Part shown: positions 1 to 13,459 of the stretch, piece after piece
Layout of the letters: each line of letters opens with the position of its first letter
Position numbering within the stretch: position 1 is the first letter of the stretch
DNA from: Heterobilharzia americana
Taxonomy: Eukaryota > Platyhelminthes > Trematoda > Strigeidida > Schistosomatidae
Assembly: GCA_944470555.2 (NCBI GenBank)
Contig: OX104130.1
Coordinates: 52,733,491 to 52,797,490 of the forward strand
Direction: 5' to 3'
Length of the DNA stretch: 64,000 nucleotides
The notes under the pieces: generated by a model
Told to the model about the DNA's origin: nothing
What the model saw: the letters and a program-made list of their open reading frames with translations, nothing else
The model's database searches: none
Made by a program: the position numbers and the translations under genes

Positions 1-2215
1 GAAAAAGTGGGAGATATTGAGCAACATCCCTGAAGGAACTTGCGTGGAACTCTGTGAAAGAGACATGGAAGGAAACCTGCACAACCGTGTTAGGGAGGAA
101 GAAGAGATAAGACAATGAATGGAATGGATCAAGACGGAGACATGAAAGGTGATAGCGCAGGGAGAGTACGATGGTGAAGCAGAAGATGAACCAGTGCAGT
201 GCAAGGATGAACAATGAAAAGAGAAACTGAACATAACCTATAAAACACTACACCGGACAAAGAAATGAAGAAGAGTGCACGTAAAGACAAAAGATACTTC
301 TTCGACATACTTGCAAGTGAAGCAGAACAGGCTGCAGGTAGGAGAGACAGAGACCCGACAAAATCATATCGAATAAACAGGTTTATATCTATCTGGGAAG
401 AGATCAACGCAGATGAAAACAATGAAAGATAGTAAAGAAAACATAGTTACCAAAGAGGAGAAACAAAGGAAACGATTAGCTGACCACTTCAAAACACTCT
501 TGAATCCAGCATCACCACAACATACAATTCATCCAGAAATACCACCAGCAACCGCAGTATTGCCAGTGAACACAAGCCCTCTGACAAAAGCTGAAGTGAA
601 GTCCTGAACACCAAAAGTTGCTGAAATCCAGGAAAGCAGCAGGACCAGATGGAATTACACCAGAAGCACTGAAAACAGACTCAGAAACATCAGCAGCGGA
701 CATGCTAATACCTTTACCGCAGAAGGTTTGGAAGCAAAGAAAGGTACCTGACGATCGATTGGAAGAAGGGCTACCATGTCTAACTTCCAAAGAAGGAAGA
801 CCTAAGTCTTTGCAAGAACTGGTGAGGAATCATGCTGCTGTCCACCCAAAGCAAGCTAAATATTATGCCGAATCATCCTGGAGAGACTAAAAGATGCTCT
901 GCATTCAAAATCACTACTGGAACAGGCTGGTTGGCTGCCTTCAGGAAGAACAAGTCATTTGCGGATCAAATTACAACGCGACGTTACGCTACGCATCATC
1001 ATAGAACAGAGTATAGAATGGCAGTCAAATCTCTACCTTACCTCAACTTCATCGACTTTGAAAAGACCTTTGACAGCGTCGACCGAGAAGTAATTTGGCA
1101 GAAAGCTGCTTCAACACAACGGAGTACCACAAACCTTTATCAACCTCATTCAACAACTATATGACGACGCCACATGCCGAGTGATTCATAATGGAAAGCC
1201 ATTCAGTGATGCCTTTGAGGTGAGGACAGGGGTAAGACAAAGCCGTCTACTACCACCCATTATCTTCGCGATTGTGGTTGACTGGATCATGCAGCAAACC
1301 GTGAGTAGTGAGAAGAGGGGTGTACGCTGGACCGATAATAAGACCCTAGAAGAAGATTTGGATTTCGCCAACGATGATTTATGTTTAATATTGCAGGAAC
1401 TTGAAGATCTACAGGTGAAAACTAGCATGTTGGCAGAAGAGACGAGGCAGCGGAGACGGAATTTCCTTCAAGTGAAGGTAGAGACGACGGAGGTGATGAA
1501 GATACCCAATCAACATCACCATCAACAACAAGCTGCAATCATCATCAACGGGAGAAATCTGAAGGAATTTACTCTTTTTTACCTATTCACCTACCTACCT
1601 GCCTAGACAGCATCATTTCAACCACAGGTGGCGGAGGTGCAGATGAAGATGTCAAAGCCATGATCGGAACGACAGCAAGATAGGCGTTCATTAACCTGGA
1701 ACTAGTGTGGAGATCTTCTGCACTCAGCACAAAGAGCAAGATCCGAATTTTCATCACCATTTCTGTCAAGTCAGTGTTGCTATACTGTTTAGAAACTTGG
1801 CACGTTACGAAAGGGATTTCCAACAAACTTAAGACATTCATCAACAATTGCCTACGCTCTATGCTGAAGCTCAGATGGCCAGAAGGAATGAGCAACAGGG
1901 AAGTCACTTTGGCAACTAACCAACCAAAAAGCTATCGTTCAACAAATATGGGGAAGAAGAAAGTAGAGATGGATTGCGCATGCACTGAGAAGACCATATG
2001 AAGACATAACGCACCAGACCCTCGAGTGGAACCCAGATGGGAAACGACAAGTTAGGCTTTTGAGGGTGATATGGATGAGATGGTATGAGGAAGAAATGAG
2101 AGCTTGTGGGCAGTAGTGGAGAGAGTTTGAAAAGACTGCAGAGAACAGAGTGCAATGGATGCGCGCTACTGAAGCTTTATTTTCCACTAGGAACCCAAAG
2201 GATAAACAATAATAA
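1..2215 (+). mobile_element. RTE family 1 retrotransposon, 5' end outside the window, degraded
   Basis: This begins inside the linker between endonuclease and RT (RKDKRYFFDILASEAEQAAG near 265-330). RT pieces follow in shifting frames: SRKAAGPDGITPEAL, LNFIDFEKTFDSVDREVIWQ (motif A), NGKPFSDAFEVRTGVRQ with a damaged motif B, LDFANDDLCLI (motif C with an inserted residue), then VLLYCLETWHVTKGISNKLK and INNCLRSMLKLRWPEGMSN. It ends with ttccactaggaacccaaagg and an A/T microsatellite tail at about 2200-2215, typical of RTE. Family 1 is clearly different from family 2. Many stops: not functional. Confidence 0.85.
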
Positions 2216-2464
2216 TGATAATAATATATATACAGCCTAACCTTTGGTGATTCATAGTTTTACACCTCAATTATGCATTCAAAAAAAATATGTACAAACA
2301 CTATCTTCACTGTGACCTTAAACAGATACTTTGAACCTCTGTTTATGTTTTATTTTTGTATTTTATTTATTTAGTTAGTTATACCAGACACCAAATATTA
2401 CTGCACATTGCATCTTATAAAAACTATGCAGATCATGTTTTGTACTACGTAATATCACTTCATT

Positions 2465-2468
<4 letters not shown>

Positions 2469-2502
<34 letters not shown>
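2469..2502. repeat. (TA)n microsatellite
   Basis: About 17 uninterrupted TA units just downstream of the RTE family 1 remnant. Confidence 0.93.
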
Positions 2503-2505
<3 letters not shown>

Positions 2506-2904
2506 CTAAGTTCGAACTTGATCAAGAACTTGTTTGATACATTCTATCATTTTACTGTATATATATTTACGAATGTGCAGCTGGGAAATGAGTTTTCGAA
2601 AAGATAGGTTTTTTCCTTCTTCAATAACCTATATAAGACTTCAGGAATTTTGCAATGTTACACCCTTTAAAAAAAAATATTTTGTTTCTGCTAAGGTCTA
2701 TCCAACTTTCTGCTGTCATTACAATCAAAGATTCTAATGGTTGAAATTGAAAAATATCGAAATTAACCCTTTCAGAGAATAAAAATAGTAAATAAGAATG
2801 CAGCATATGTACTGTAGTATTCCACCTATAATTTGTTTAGAGTGCGCACGAGTCACTCCGCCAAGTATCTAGCCCGTGACCTTCAGGTCCCGCAGACAAA
2901 AGTA

Positions 2905-3110
2905 GGAAATATAGACCACTGAATTCAGACCCAGTGGTTCGATGATAACGAACTGACCATGGAACCTAAAGATCCTCAGTTCGACCTCTAGTATGGTCGC
3001 TGAGGACTCCCACACTAGGATGAAACAGCAGTTGACAGGTTTCTAATGTTCCCTCAGATTATTTCATTCCATGATGAATACTAACCAGATAGATAAATGT
3101 TGACTTTTGT
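2905..3110 (+). repeat. Hammerhead-derived SINE copy
   Basis: tRNA-like head with a B-box-like cagttcgacctc near 2977, then the hammerhead-like region tcgctgaggactcc...ggatgaaacagc (3000-3031), ending with the family tail cattccatgatgaatactaa. Core changes: CTGAGGAC for CTGATGAG; GAAAC kept. Confidence 0.75.
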
Positions 3111-4903
3111 TGGCGTTCATCACGTTTTTTTCTTTAAAAACCATCAAACTGTATAGGGATGATCAAAAGTTGCAAGAATATTGCTTTCCGCATTTCAGTT
3201 AATTTATTTTTAAAATTCATTCATCTTCCTTTGAACGAAATACGAAAAAAATGTAGTCTCAGGGTTGGTTTTACTAACAAAACGTTGGTTAGCATGACCT
3301 ACTGATGTTGAGCAGTGAGTGATTGGGTTGTACAGACGCTTACACTCTCCGCTTGTTTAAAAACATACTGTTTTATCCTTACTGTTGACCTAAGTCAAGG
3401 TAATTTATTCCCAGTTAGTACTTGAATCCCAAATTACACTGTGTACTTCACGACCTACAAAAATTTTCATTGAAATTAACGTTTTAACTTCTGTGAAACG
3501 TGTAAATGTGAATTTGCAGTTAGAAATGGTATCTGTTTTCTTTTCTATTATTTCTAGTCATGAGATATGAAATTGCTTTTGAGTTAAACTTCATTTTCAG
3601 CCACAACTCTTGTTTTTATCTAATAATCCCAGAAACTTGATCATTTACGACACCCAGCTAAAAGTACATGAATATCTAGCAATCAGTACAAAACAATGAA
3701 TAAGGTGTTCATCCGTGTTTTAAGACAACATTCCATATGCAATGTGCTGGTGCCTTTACGCTATTGGATGACAATCTAATAGTATTAATTCTCAAGGCCC
3801 TTTTTGAACTTACTTTCAATAAAGCTCTCTCTTTCTGAATGGCAGCACTGCTTCGTGATTCTTCGCTTACCTCTATATACATTCTACAGCACTAGAGTAT
3901 AATACATTTCCTAATTTCGTAGAATAAAAAAGTTCAATCAACTAGCTTATCTATTTCGTGTACTGTGGAGTTATACGTTAATACATATACATACACACAC
4001 ACACATAGACACACTCGAAGGAACATGCAATCCATCAAAAAATATTTCACACGACCCAACAGTAACCTAGTTGTCCACAACTAGATCATTTTGACAATTG
4101 ACAGGCAAACATATTTCATTTTTCGGTTAACATTGATCATTGAATTATCTTTATTCCTCATTTAAGAAAAAGCATATTATTTCATTCAAGTGGAATGGAA
4201 ATCAGTTACTTCATCTGAAAAAAGAGGAAAATCAACACAGTTATAAGGATGCATAAAAACTATTAATGTTGGTTTGTTTGTCATAGTGCCTAACCTCAGT
4301 TTATGTTACAACTTTAAACTGGATAGTAAACAAATGTTCAGATTATTAGTGCAACCGATTCTAGAGCCAGCTAACTCTCTTAGAGTAATAGTAATTATGA
4401 ATTAATGTGATTTAGATGGCCTGGTCTGCACAACTTATCAAGGTAAACAACGTTTATTGTTAACACTCTCTATGTATTCAGAGGAATTCAGTCAACCAGT
4501 AGACGTTTGTATTTCAAATGCTGCGAGTTTAACTGACGATTCGGTTGTAAAAGGTTTTTTTCTACAAAATATATATAGATGACATTTAATGATATGTGAA
4601 AAACCAGGAAACGCAGTATTTATTCTCAGTAGAATGAATAAAGCTCAGAGCAGCATATCTTAAGGATGTGAGAAAGAAAATGACGATGCACCATTCTTGG
4701 ACAATCCTAGTTTGCACCAGAAAGACTGCTCAGTAAAATAATCTATCTATGGGAAATTTACACCGACAGGAGAGCATCTAAATTATTATCGTTTCTGTCA
4801 ACTTCATCATAAACAGATGTTAGTCAAAACCGTCATTTCAAGCAAAATAAAATAAAACACAAAAGTAAAATTTTAGAGGATAAAGAAACCCCAACTGATA
4901 TCT
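3110..4903. other. AT-rich interval without a recognised gene
   Basis: No credible coding region, RNA gene or named repeat was found. It contains an ACAC/ACAT microsatellite scrap near 3990-4012 and otherwise AT-rich, stop-dense sequence. Confidence 0.6.
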
Positions 4904-5060
4904 CTTACCTTGAAGCGGTGGTCAGGCTTACATATCGCGGTGGCCTGAAGAGCGATGCCGGTGGGAACACTCGTTTCTTAGGGTCCTATTTTACCAGAAA
5001 CATCTTTCTAGTCATTGTCTTTCCATCTATGATCTGACCCATCAACCAACAACTGGATGC
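4904..5060 (+). mobile_element. RTE family 2 fragment, 5' leader scrap
   Basis: Contains taccttgaagcggtggtcag and gccggtgggaacactcgtt, clearly related to the first 110 bases of the full-length element, then decays. It ends just before a minus-strand hammerhead SINE. It is the third copy here that keeps only the 5' end. Confidence 0.6.
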
Positions 5061-5084
5061 TATGGTGAAAAGATTCTTTCTGAA

Positions 5085-5335
5085 ACCCAGTTTTCCTTTA
5101 CTAGTTGAAGACCCATTGAAAACTTGGGAGCACCGGACAGCTCTCACACCCTAGTATGGGACTCTTCAGCACTGCGCACAGATGACTTCATCAGGAGTCG
5201 AACCCAGCACCATCAGGTACCTTGGCCAGGATCTCACCGCTGAACCGCTGGGTCCAATGGTTCACATTTCCCTAATTCTGTGAATTCGCTATATAGCACG
5301 ATCTGCATCCAAAGTTGTCGTTGAGCTCCTGCAGT
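5085..5335 (-). repeat. Hammerhead-derived SINE copy (left half of inverted pair)
   Basis: On the minus strand: head with gggttcgactcctga (B box), then gcgcagtgctgaagagtccc and agctgtccggtgctcc, the two sides of hammerhead stem I around a mutated core (CTGAAGAG; GAAAC lost). It abuts an opposite copy at 5336 with no spacer. Confidence 0.78.
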
Positions 5336-5590
5336 CACATCTGACCAGCGGGTTCCAACCCAGTGGCTCAATGACATCGTGCAGTCTGCAGGACCTGAAG
5401 GTCTTGGATTGGATTCTCGGTAGGGTTGTTGGTGCTTACTGCCGAGAAATCCCGCACAGGATGAAACAGCATCCTGATGCTCCAGGGTTCCCGGTGGTTC
5501 TTGGCTTGATGTCATTCCGTGATGAATACCACCTTGAAACCCATAGAATCCCCGGAAATTTCCAAATGAAATGTATAGACATTTAATGAC
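5336..5590 (+). repeat. Hammerhead-derived SINE copy (right half of inverted pair)
   Basis: Plus-strand copy: cagtggctcaatgacatcgt, ggacctgaaggtcttgg, then a shortened hammerhead region with ggatgaaacagcatcctgat (5458-5477) and the tail tccgtgatgaataccacctt. Head-to-head with the copy at 5085-5335. Confidence 0.78.
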
Positions 5591-7569
5591 TGCTTTGAAA
5601 TTAATCAGGAGTACGAAAATGGAAAGCTGATAGACTAATGCCGCACAATCCTGGTTAACAAGTTTACAATAGTTCTTACATCTACACTGCATGAAATCTT
5701 CCGTTACGGTCACAGTTATGTTAAAAGGTAACTCAAACAACTGCCATTTTATGCAGTCAGTCTAGAAAAACCTACCAAATCGCTTAAGACAGCTTCAAAG
5801 CAGGCTTTTTAGACTTTGATAAGGTGAACTACAGCACTTTATATAGACAGAATAAATTTTTAGCAGGCTGAGTTCAGTCAATGATTGGAAACAATTTTTC
5901 ACCATAGAACTTAGTTGTTCTTAATTTGCGAGTAAGCAGTGAACAGACTCTAGAAAGGAACAGATTGTCTTTCTTTATCTGGTAACTATTTCAATACAAA
6001 AAGCATTCTGAAGTAAGAGTGATGCTTCATTTTCAGGTTGTCTTTAGTACATGAAGTAAGAATACCTACTATGGAAGTAACTTAAAGGATACTGGACACA
6101 ACTGATGCCTGCACCACATTATTTAATTACAACTTTTGTTTTTACCATATCAGCTGATTCTTTTCATTTTACTGCATGAACACGTACAAAGTGATCAAGG
6201 AAATTTAGCGATTTATTCAATAGTGTACATTCACTATGTGTGTAATACAGCCTCTAGTTTAACTAATTCCAGACTACAGCATACTGTTCTCGGTGTCAAA
6301 TGTTGAGAATCGATAGGCGGAAGGATCAAATTTAAAGCTGATTAATGCAGATTTACATATAAGCCAAAATCTTCATTTTTATCACAAAGCAATGTTTCAG
6401 CTTTCAAAATCACATGCTTGGATGAAACACGAAGGACTAAATTCACCTCATAGAATAACATCATCATTTTATTTCATAAGATATCTTCAGCTGCACACAG
6501 TCTAAAAGAATAGTGATGCTTATTAGGACATTTGATATTTCCTAATTAGGAAATCAGACATCTCAAGTTGCATAACAAAATCATTGGTATTCTGTATAAC
6601 ATCTAGACTTCAGGTTATCTCATCCAATGTCAGTTGAGGCAAGCTTGGTCAAATCTTCATTATTGGGTGCGGTAGACTGTACTTTTCCCAACTAGGCCAT
6701 GCTCAATTTTGACTCACTAAAATACGTTCGAAGTGATGAAGTAATAACGACAATATATCACCTAGCAACGTGGTAAAACCTTTTGCTGTCATCCCACAAT
6801 GTACTGGCCATATATCTGCTTGAGAACAAAGTCACGTAGACTATCTGCACACACCAGCTTCATCCAATTTGACTATACAGACTAAAATTCCATTTTAATT
6901 TATTAGATATATCATACTGTGGAACAGTATTTTTTACTGGATTACGCTTCGGACATAGTCATAGTCATTTGAAGGTAACTATACAACTTTCAGACATACT
7001 TTAGGTGGTCCTAATTTCCTCGCCTTCTTTGTGATATGGGTAGTGGGATTTTCCATATATCTGGAAAAGGTGATGAGTTATTCCTGTTGCATGTATTAAG
7101 TATTGGTTCGATGAACAAAGATTTAGTTATCACTCTCTCTATCCACCCTGCAATGTTATTTTTAGGAATTTCCACCCTGTCACAACCGATTGTGTGTAGT
7201 CGCATACACAGCTATGGCCGAGCTTTTTCCTAAATTCATGATCTTACTAGGACCTACTAATTTTGACCTAATTTGATTTTTGGACTCATATAGCGAAATT
7301 GGCTCCGGCCGACTATTTTGACCCATGTATTTGACCTCACAATCGTTCCAAGGGATTCGACCTAACTGGATGAACAGGACCATTTAATCTAAAAAGCTTA
7401 TTTCTAAGTGAGTTTGTAGGTTTACACGACACACTAGTCCCACACAGCCTTACTGACAATCCTACATAATGTCTCTGAGGTGCCTTCCCAGTATGGTAAT
7501 ACTGCAGAGGTTTTGAATTCTCTCTTCACAATATTGCCATTACTGTTATTAACATTATTATTCCTACTG
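5591..7569. other. AT-rich interval without a recognised gene
   Basis: Only short, overlapping frames on both strands (for example around 7011-7233). None shows a recognisable motif, splice pattern or compositional bias. Probably intergenic or decayed repeat. Confidence 0.6.
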
Positions 7570-8004
7570 TTAACACCTAAAGAACTTATCAATTAGTTTG
7601 CGAGGGTAATTGTTGATGAGTAAGGTGTCTTTAATGTATCTGGTTGCTTGTCTTAGATCTCCTATTTGACTAGTAAGTTTTCTAGCCCTGTTACTTAGAC
7701 ATTTTACGAAGCCAAATTTAACTGACATAGGGTGAGACGAATTAAAATCCAAGTAACGATTTGAATGTAAAAGTTTTCTGTATATACCAATGTCTAAACT
7801 CCCACCTTGTTTTCGTTTTATTATGTAATCCCGAATGGTTAGGGAAGGAGAAAGCCATATGCAAGAAACACAAAAGGTGCAGTACTTTCTGGATTCTAGG
7901 CATTTTCTGGCATTAGAAGTGATTGCGTTATGTAAAGACCTGATACTCTGGTTGCCTGTTGATTCCCTGTGGATTGTATATAAAGTGCTTACATGTATAA
8001 ACAC
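7570..8004 (-). pseudogene. Penelope-like element reverse transcriptase fragment
   Basis: Minus-strand frame of 144 codons containing GGSLDIGIYRKLLHSNRYLD, FNSSHPMSVKFGFVKCLSNR and ARKLTSQIGDL, followed by INNYPRKLIDKFF. The D-x-x-Y-R-K-x-x-H-S-N-R-Y-L-x-F-x-S-x-H-P pattern, then a conserved block ending NGYP-x-K-x-I, is characteristic of the region after the RT palm in Penelope-like elements; schistosomes carry such elements. The GIY-YIG endonuclease that should follow is absent. An isolated remnant. Confidence 0.8.
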
Positions 8005-9689
8005 ACACTGATAAACTCAACGATAATTTTTCTCTTCATCATATTGTACGCCTATTGTCTTCTAGTATTCTGCAGGATTTCTGTAACCCTACACTTTACT
8101 GTTATGTAAATTTTATTAATAATAATCTTGAATATTCTAGTTTCCCGGATTTATTTGCGTCAACTCAAGTCTCATATCCATAGCTAAGTAATAGATATAA
8201 TGAACGTTTCTCAGTAACAATCATCAGAAATATATTTTTAAACTAATCGTTTCTGGTACATGATATCATCTATTGCAATTATTACTTTGTCACATATCAT
8301 TCTGTGGAAGCTTCATTTAATGACAATATATTTCTTTCTGATGAAGCTAAACGCTTTTTCTCAATGTTATCAATATTAAATAACGCTGGAATGAAAAACA
8401 CATGAATTCATTAGCAGACAGTTTAGTTAAAGTATTGACTTTCTGTATAGCCAAATTCTTCTTTTTTCTCAGCAAATATGATTTGTAACTGTAATCTTCA
8501 AAATGAATATGTATAATTGTGAAGAGTTATTCAAGTAACTGAAACTTGCTTGATAATATTGCTCTACTGAAGATGAGACAGTCGTTCACTATCAACTCTT
8601 ATAATATTACAAGTCAGGTTAACAATAAATGTAATTCCATTTTATTTAATTTATTAGCTATATCAAGCATTAAGAAAAATATAACTAATCTTCGTTGCAT
8701 TGTGTTGATCTGAATCTCATATAAGATATCAGTTCTATCAACGTTGCAGATATATCTTACTGATGAGTATCACCAGTTACAAAATCTAAGTCAAGTAGAG
8801 ATTCCTGCCGATCACTCACAACCATCTGACAAAAAATATTTTCATGTTATCATATTATCATATATATTGCATAATCTATATATGCAAGATTTCAGTATCA
8901 CTCATATCACATCTACTTCATCGTTTTTTAGTGTATCGGGAAGCTATTTAAAAGAGTATTTCTAAATTGGCAATATCTGTAGAACGATATATAAGTAAAT
9001 CTGATCGCATATTTTATGCTACATAAGTGTCATATTCTGTATAGATCACATATACTCACTACGTCATCTTCTATAGATTCAAGTAGGATTTTTTTTCCAG
9101 CTGCTTTTGTAATTGACAAAGTCACATTTTTATAGCATACTATATATATTTCCTTGTCAGCTTAACAAAAAAGGAAGGTAGTTTAAACAACAACCATATC
9201 AAATGTAAGAGGATTGATGTTAATATACATTTTTACTCTCATTTATTTTCTCTCTTACAAAAAGGTAACACTTTAAACTTCAAACAGATTAAAAAAAAAG
9301 TGATTAAAAGATGAAAACCATCTTTTTTGCACCGGAAGAAAACATTATAATGCAGAAATGTAGCGGCAGGTGGTAGTTTCCTTGATATATTTACGGTATA
9401 AAGACAACGCCCAATTTTAATTCAATTTCCTAATTCTACAAACTTAATTCACGCATAAGTTATAATGACCTTGTGTATATCATTAATAAGAAAATCAATA
9501 AGTATAATTTCGATACGTTCATTATTTATGATTCTGTTGACTGAATTACACACCTAAATTAAAGTACACTATAGTAGACAAGGTTTGTAGTTGAGAAGGA
9601 GTTCTTCAGAGTTTAATATTTCATCAAGAACCTTTCATGAACAGGTTAGGTAGCTTCTCCAAAGGTCAATTTATGACTGATTGACGAAA
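8005..9689. other. AT-rich interval without a recognised gene
   Basis: Stop-dense, AT-rich sequence. The frame at 8744-8965 has no recognised feature. Confidence 0.6.
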
Positions 9690-10270
9690 TACTAGTAGAA
9701 CCTCGCACATAGATGCATTGGTTCAAGTTTCCATACTTCACACTAGTACACAAAGAACAGGTGGATAGAAAAAGACTCATATCAAACTACATGAAGCTGT
9801 GTGAGACAATAAATAATTAGTGCAAATATTTAATTACTAGAAGATATCAAGGAGTGAATACATCTGCGCTACTCTGGCTTATTTCCACCAGTGTCACCAA
9901 CAGTCCTCAAACATTGATTCATTCCATCTCGGAGACCCCAACCAGGCAGTTTACATCTCCACACATGACTCGAACCAACCGTCACAGACATCATCGATTG
10001 GTGCCCATGTCTTGGTTTCGCCACCCTGAACACTCTTCCAACCTAATCCAACTTCCCCTATCTGTGCATATCGAGGCAGGTAGTGGATCATCATGAACAG
10101 TACATGTTCAGTCCATTTCAGTTGACTAAGGTTCACAACTTTGCCAGTCGACTTGGTTGTGTTGCTTAGTACCTTTCTCCGGACGTTAACATCGCTCACA
10201 TGGTGATTCCACTAAACGCGAGTAATGCTATGAAGACATCTGTGACTAATTCATACGCAGACATAACTCG
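9690..10270 (-). mobile_element. RTE family 2 subfamily copy, short 3' fragment
   Basis: On the minus strand this reads RRKVLSNTTKSTGKVVNLSQ, LKWTEHVLFMMIHYLPRYAQ and VGLGWKSVQGGETKTW, the C-terminus of the RTE protein, followed by the same 3' UTR as 21340-21480 (segment cacactagtacacaaagaac in both). It is 5'-truncated near 10270. Confidence 0.78.
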
Positions 10271-13079
10271 TTTAACTTTATACACTAATATATTCGAAAT
10301 AAAGTTCCAAACTTGCGAGTTTATCAGAAGGAATTCTTGAACCTGGTTTTCGTACTCATTGTAAATTATCCGTAAGATCTATCCACAATCATAAGAAATT
10401 AATGTCTACCCGATAGTTCGATTCTGCATCCTTAAGTGATGAAGTCGGATATTTCGATACTATACAGGCTTTGGCTGATCCCCTGTAGGACATGAACTGG
10501 TCATTGCTGGGTAACCGATTTAGCTATTTAGTGCTCAACAATGATTGCAGTTTCCTTATCAGAAATTCCATATGTTTTGAAGTTAATATATGAACTTTCT
10601 GATCCAAGTAAAGCTTAGATAACATAGATCTGACCGCCTAGTCTTCTAATTTCTGACTTCGGTCGGTCTAAGTGATTGAATTCATCACAGCTTCCGCTCT
10701 GTATCCTGAAAATTACATTTACTGAATGATATTTTTCATCCTTGCACAACAGACTTGACCTTACAAAGATTAAATTACATTTATAACATTTTCTAGTGGC
10801 TCGTAAGGTAACATAGAAATTTACGTGTCCGATATCTCAGTGAAATATTTTTAATCTACTCAAAAATGCATTTCATTCGTAGCATTTTTCAGTAATTCAC
10901 TTCTGACAGAAATATATCTACAGCAACTCAAAACAAACTCTCGAAGTGTCTCTCTCTATGTTATTTAACAAATATATAACCATACTATCTGATATAGTTT
11001 TTTATATGATACCGTCGTTGCTTGGACCAAATTGATCGGTTTCTATCTGAATAGGTATTGTTTTGTTTTAACTTTCGTAATTCCCGGCTCACGTCTATTT
11101 GCAAGTTGTCATAGGCAAATGTGAATATTGATTCCCAAAAGTTTGAAAATGTGTGTTGTTTAAGTGTACATTAATTCTCCCCTCGGTTTAACATTCAAAA
11201 ATTTCTCATGGTATGCAACCCTTTTAAAAGTCAATACGAGATACTAACAGAGAAATGGGTAGATAATTTATCATAAATCTATGAATATAAGTGAATCGGT
11301 TCAAGTTCTCACAATTCAAAATACAAAAAAAATGAAAACCAACAAAAACTGAATAATAGCAAAATAAATAGAAATAATATGAGAAGAAAGTAAACAGTGA
11401 ATACAAACGGAAATTGTTAATTTTGAGTTATACTACTGAAAGTCTACTACTATCGCTTCCTAACATTTCAATAACCAGAACTAAGATATCTGTAGTGTCT
11501 ACTAAGTCTTTTGGATCTTACGAAATTCATTTCTCAGACTTTGATTAGAATCAACCTCAGAAGTAATACGTCTCTATCACTTCCCGAAAACTAACTTTCC
11601 TCTGAAGTGTAGAACTAGTAGACCGCAAATTATTGTTAGTGGTATATATGAAATATTCAAATAAGACCTGTTACTGAATGAATAGCCTATATAGGAATAG
11701 CAAGATTGGTTGTTATGCTGTATACAGTTATGTATCTGCTAAAGATAATAAAAAGAATTGACACTGTGGATAGCAATAATACAGCTCTACTTGGTACATC
11801 TGTATATATACTAGAAGGTTAGCTACACTTTTTATGTGATGGTTCCCTATACTACCAAGTTGCCAAAGCTGAAGTAGACAGAACGGGTTTCGAACTCGAG
11901 ACCTATTGCTTAAAAGTTAAACGTATAGACCGATGACATCTATCTCTTTACATGATGATAGAAGGAATGAAGCTAAGGCGACTAGGCAGTAGACACTAAT
12001 TCACACAACTTAAAACTGATATAAGCGGTTTCATAATGCATGAAACCGTGAAATTAAATTTCTTTACGATTTTCAAGTCTTCATGTTAGACTTTTCATGA
12101 TCAGAAGCTCTTATTCTTCTGAACTATCCCACAATGACTCTTAGGAGACAGGATTGGAAGATATGATATAAAAAGAACGCTGTTTACAAATGAATACCTT
12201 AACATATGATTCAAAAAGTTGATGAAACGTAGCCTAAACCCCATGCTTTTGTGTTTTTTAAGTTCATATTTGTCTAATGATGTATCACATTTACACCATG
12301 GCTTAAATAAAGTTGAATTCAGATAATCTACAAGATGGTGTCATTAAATATTTCAGATATTTCAAGATCTAAGTGAAAATGATTTCAGTTTCAGTCTTGA
12401 AAAATTCAGCTTTCATTAAATGACATTGTTTAGCTTCAACAACTGATATAAACGCAGACAATTCTACTGCTTCAGTTGTAATCCAAGGATATCAAGTTGC
12501 TTTTTCGGTAATCAATAGGAAGGAGAACGTTCTCCAGCCGAAACAGAATTCAGATGATAAATTATAAGTATCTAGAAGAAGTAGAGGGTTAAATCAATGC
12601 AGTTTATAATTCCTTAGCACCATCTGTCTTCATCCCCTTTCTCAGCGAAACCTTGGAACTCCAAGTCTTCTGCGTAGATAATTATAGTTAATCCCCTGTG
12701 TCAGAGTCTGACACGTCAGAAGAGTGAACTGTAATCATTAGGTCACTTATTCTCATTTGTGACTTCATTTAGTATACAGTTCGCAGCTCTTGATCGGAAC
12801 TTTAGAAAATATATCCTTACACAGATATGGAATGTTTATAAATAGACTATAATTCAGACTAAGCTCCAACACGCATGCTCCACCGTAAGCTGTTGGATAT
12901 CAGTTATGAAACTGTTGACATCGACCATAGTCGCAGTTGCAGGTGAACAACAATGAAAATTCTTGAACTAAGAAGAACCATCACCGCGTACATAACTTGT
13001 CTGCTGAGGCTTGAATTCATACTTTCTAACAGCTTTCTTCATCATGTTTGCACAAAGCCATCACGAATAAACACTATAT
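10271..13079. other. AT-rich interval, mostly unassigned
   Basis: No credible gene. A tRNA-like stretch on the minus strand near 11880-11915 (gtctcgagttcgaaaccc) may be the B-box part of an old SINE. Confidence 0.55.
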
Positions 13080-13395
13080 GAATTTCGAGGTCTGTGGGGA
13101 TTTATTGATTTCAGCCCGGTATTCATCATGACTGATATCAGATGAAAGAACATTGGAAGCCTGGAAGAACTTCATCCTGGTATCGAACCCCTCAGCAATG
13201 CGCACCCAACACCGCCACCGACCGAACTCATGACCTTCAGGTTCCGTGGTAAGCGCGTTACCAATGACCAACTGGATCGGAATCCAATGGTTCATATTCC
13301 CAACTTCTGTCAATTCACGAAATAGTGCCCAATGTCATCGTTGATTATTTGCCCTCGTGTCCACCAGGTTTGCTCCACCGGTCACGACTTCTTAT
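13080..13395 (-). repeat. Hammerhead-derived SINE copy (left arm of palindrome)
   Basis: Minus-strand copy with A box ttggtaacgcgctta, B box ggtcatgagttcggtcgg, hammerhead-like gcgcattgctgaggggttc...ggatgaag, and tail catgatgaataccgggctga. The first 265 bases are almost identical in reverse complement to 13460-13755. Confidence 0.82.
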
Positions 13396-13459
13396 TGGAA
13401 CTTCCCCACAAACCCTAAATTAAACTGATCTAGTGCCCATTAGTGACTGGCTTCGAGAG

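Noticed and set aside
5234..5740. 168-codon minus-strand frame
   Set aside because: Most of it lies across the two inverted hammerhead SINE copies and shows no protein family; it is a repeat shadow.
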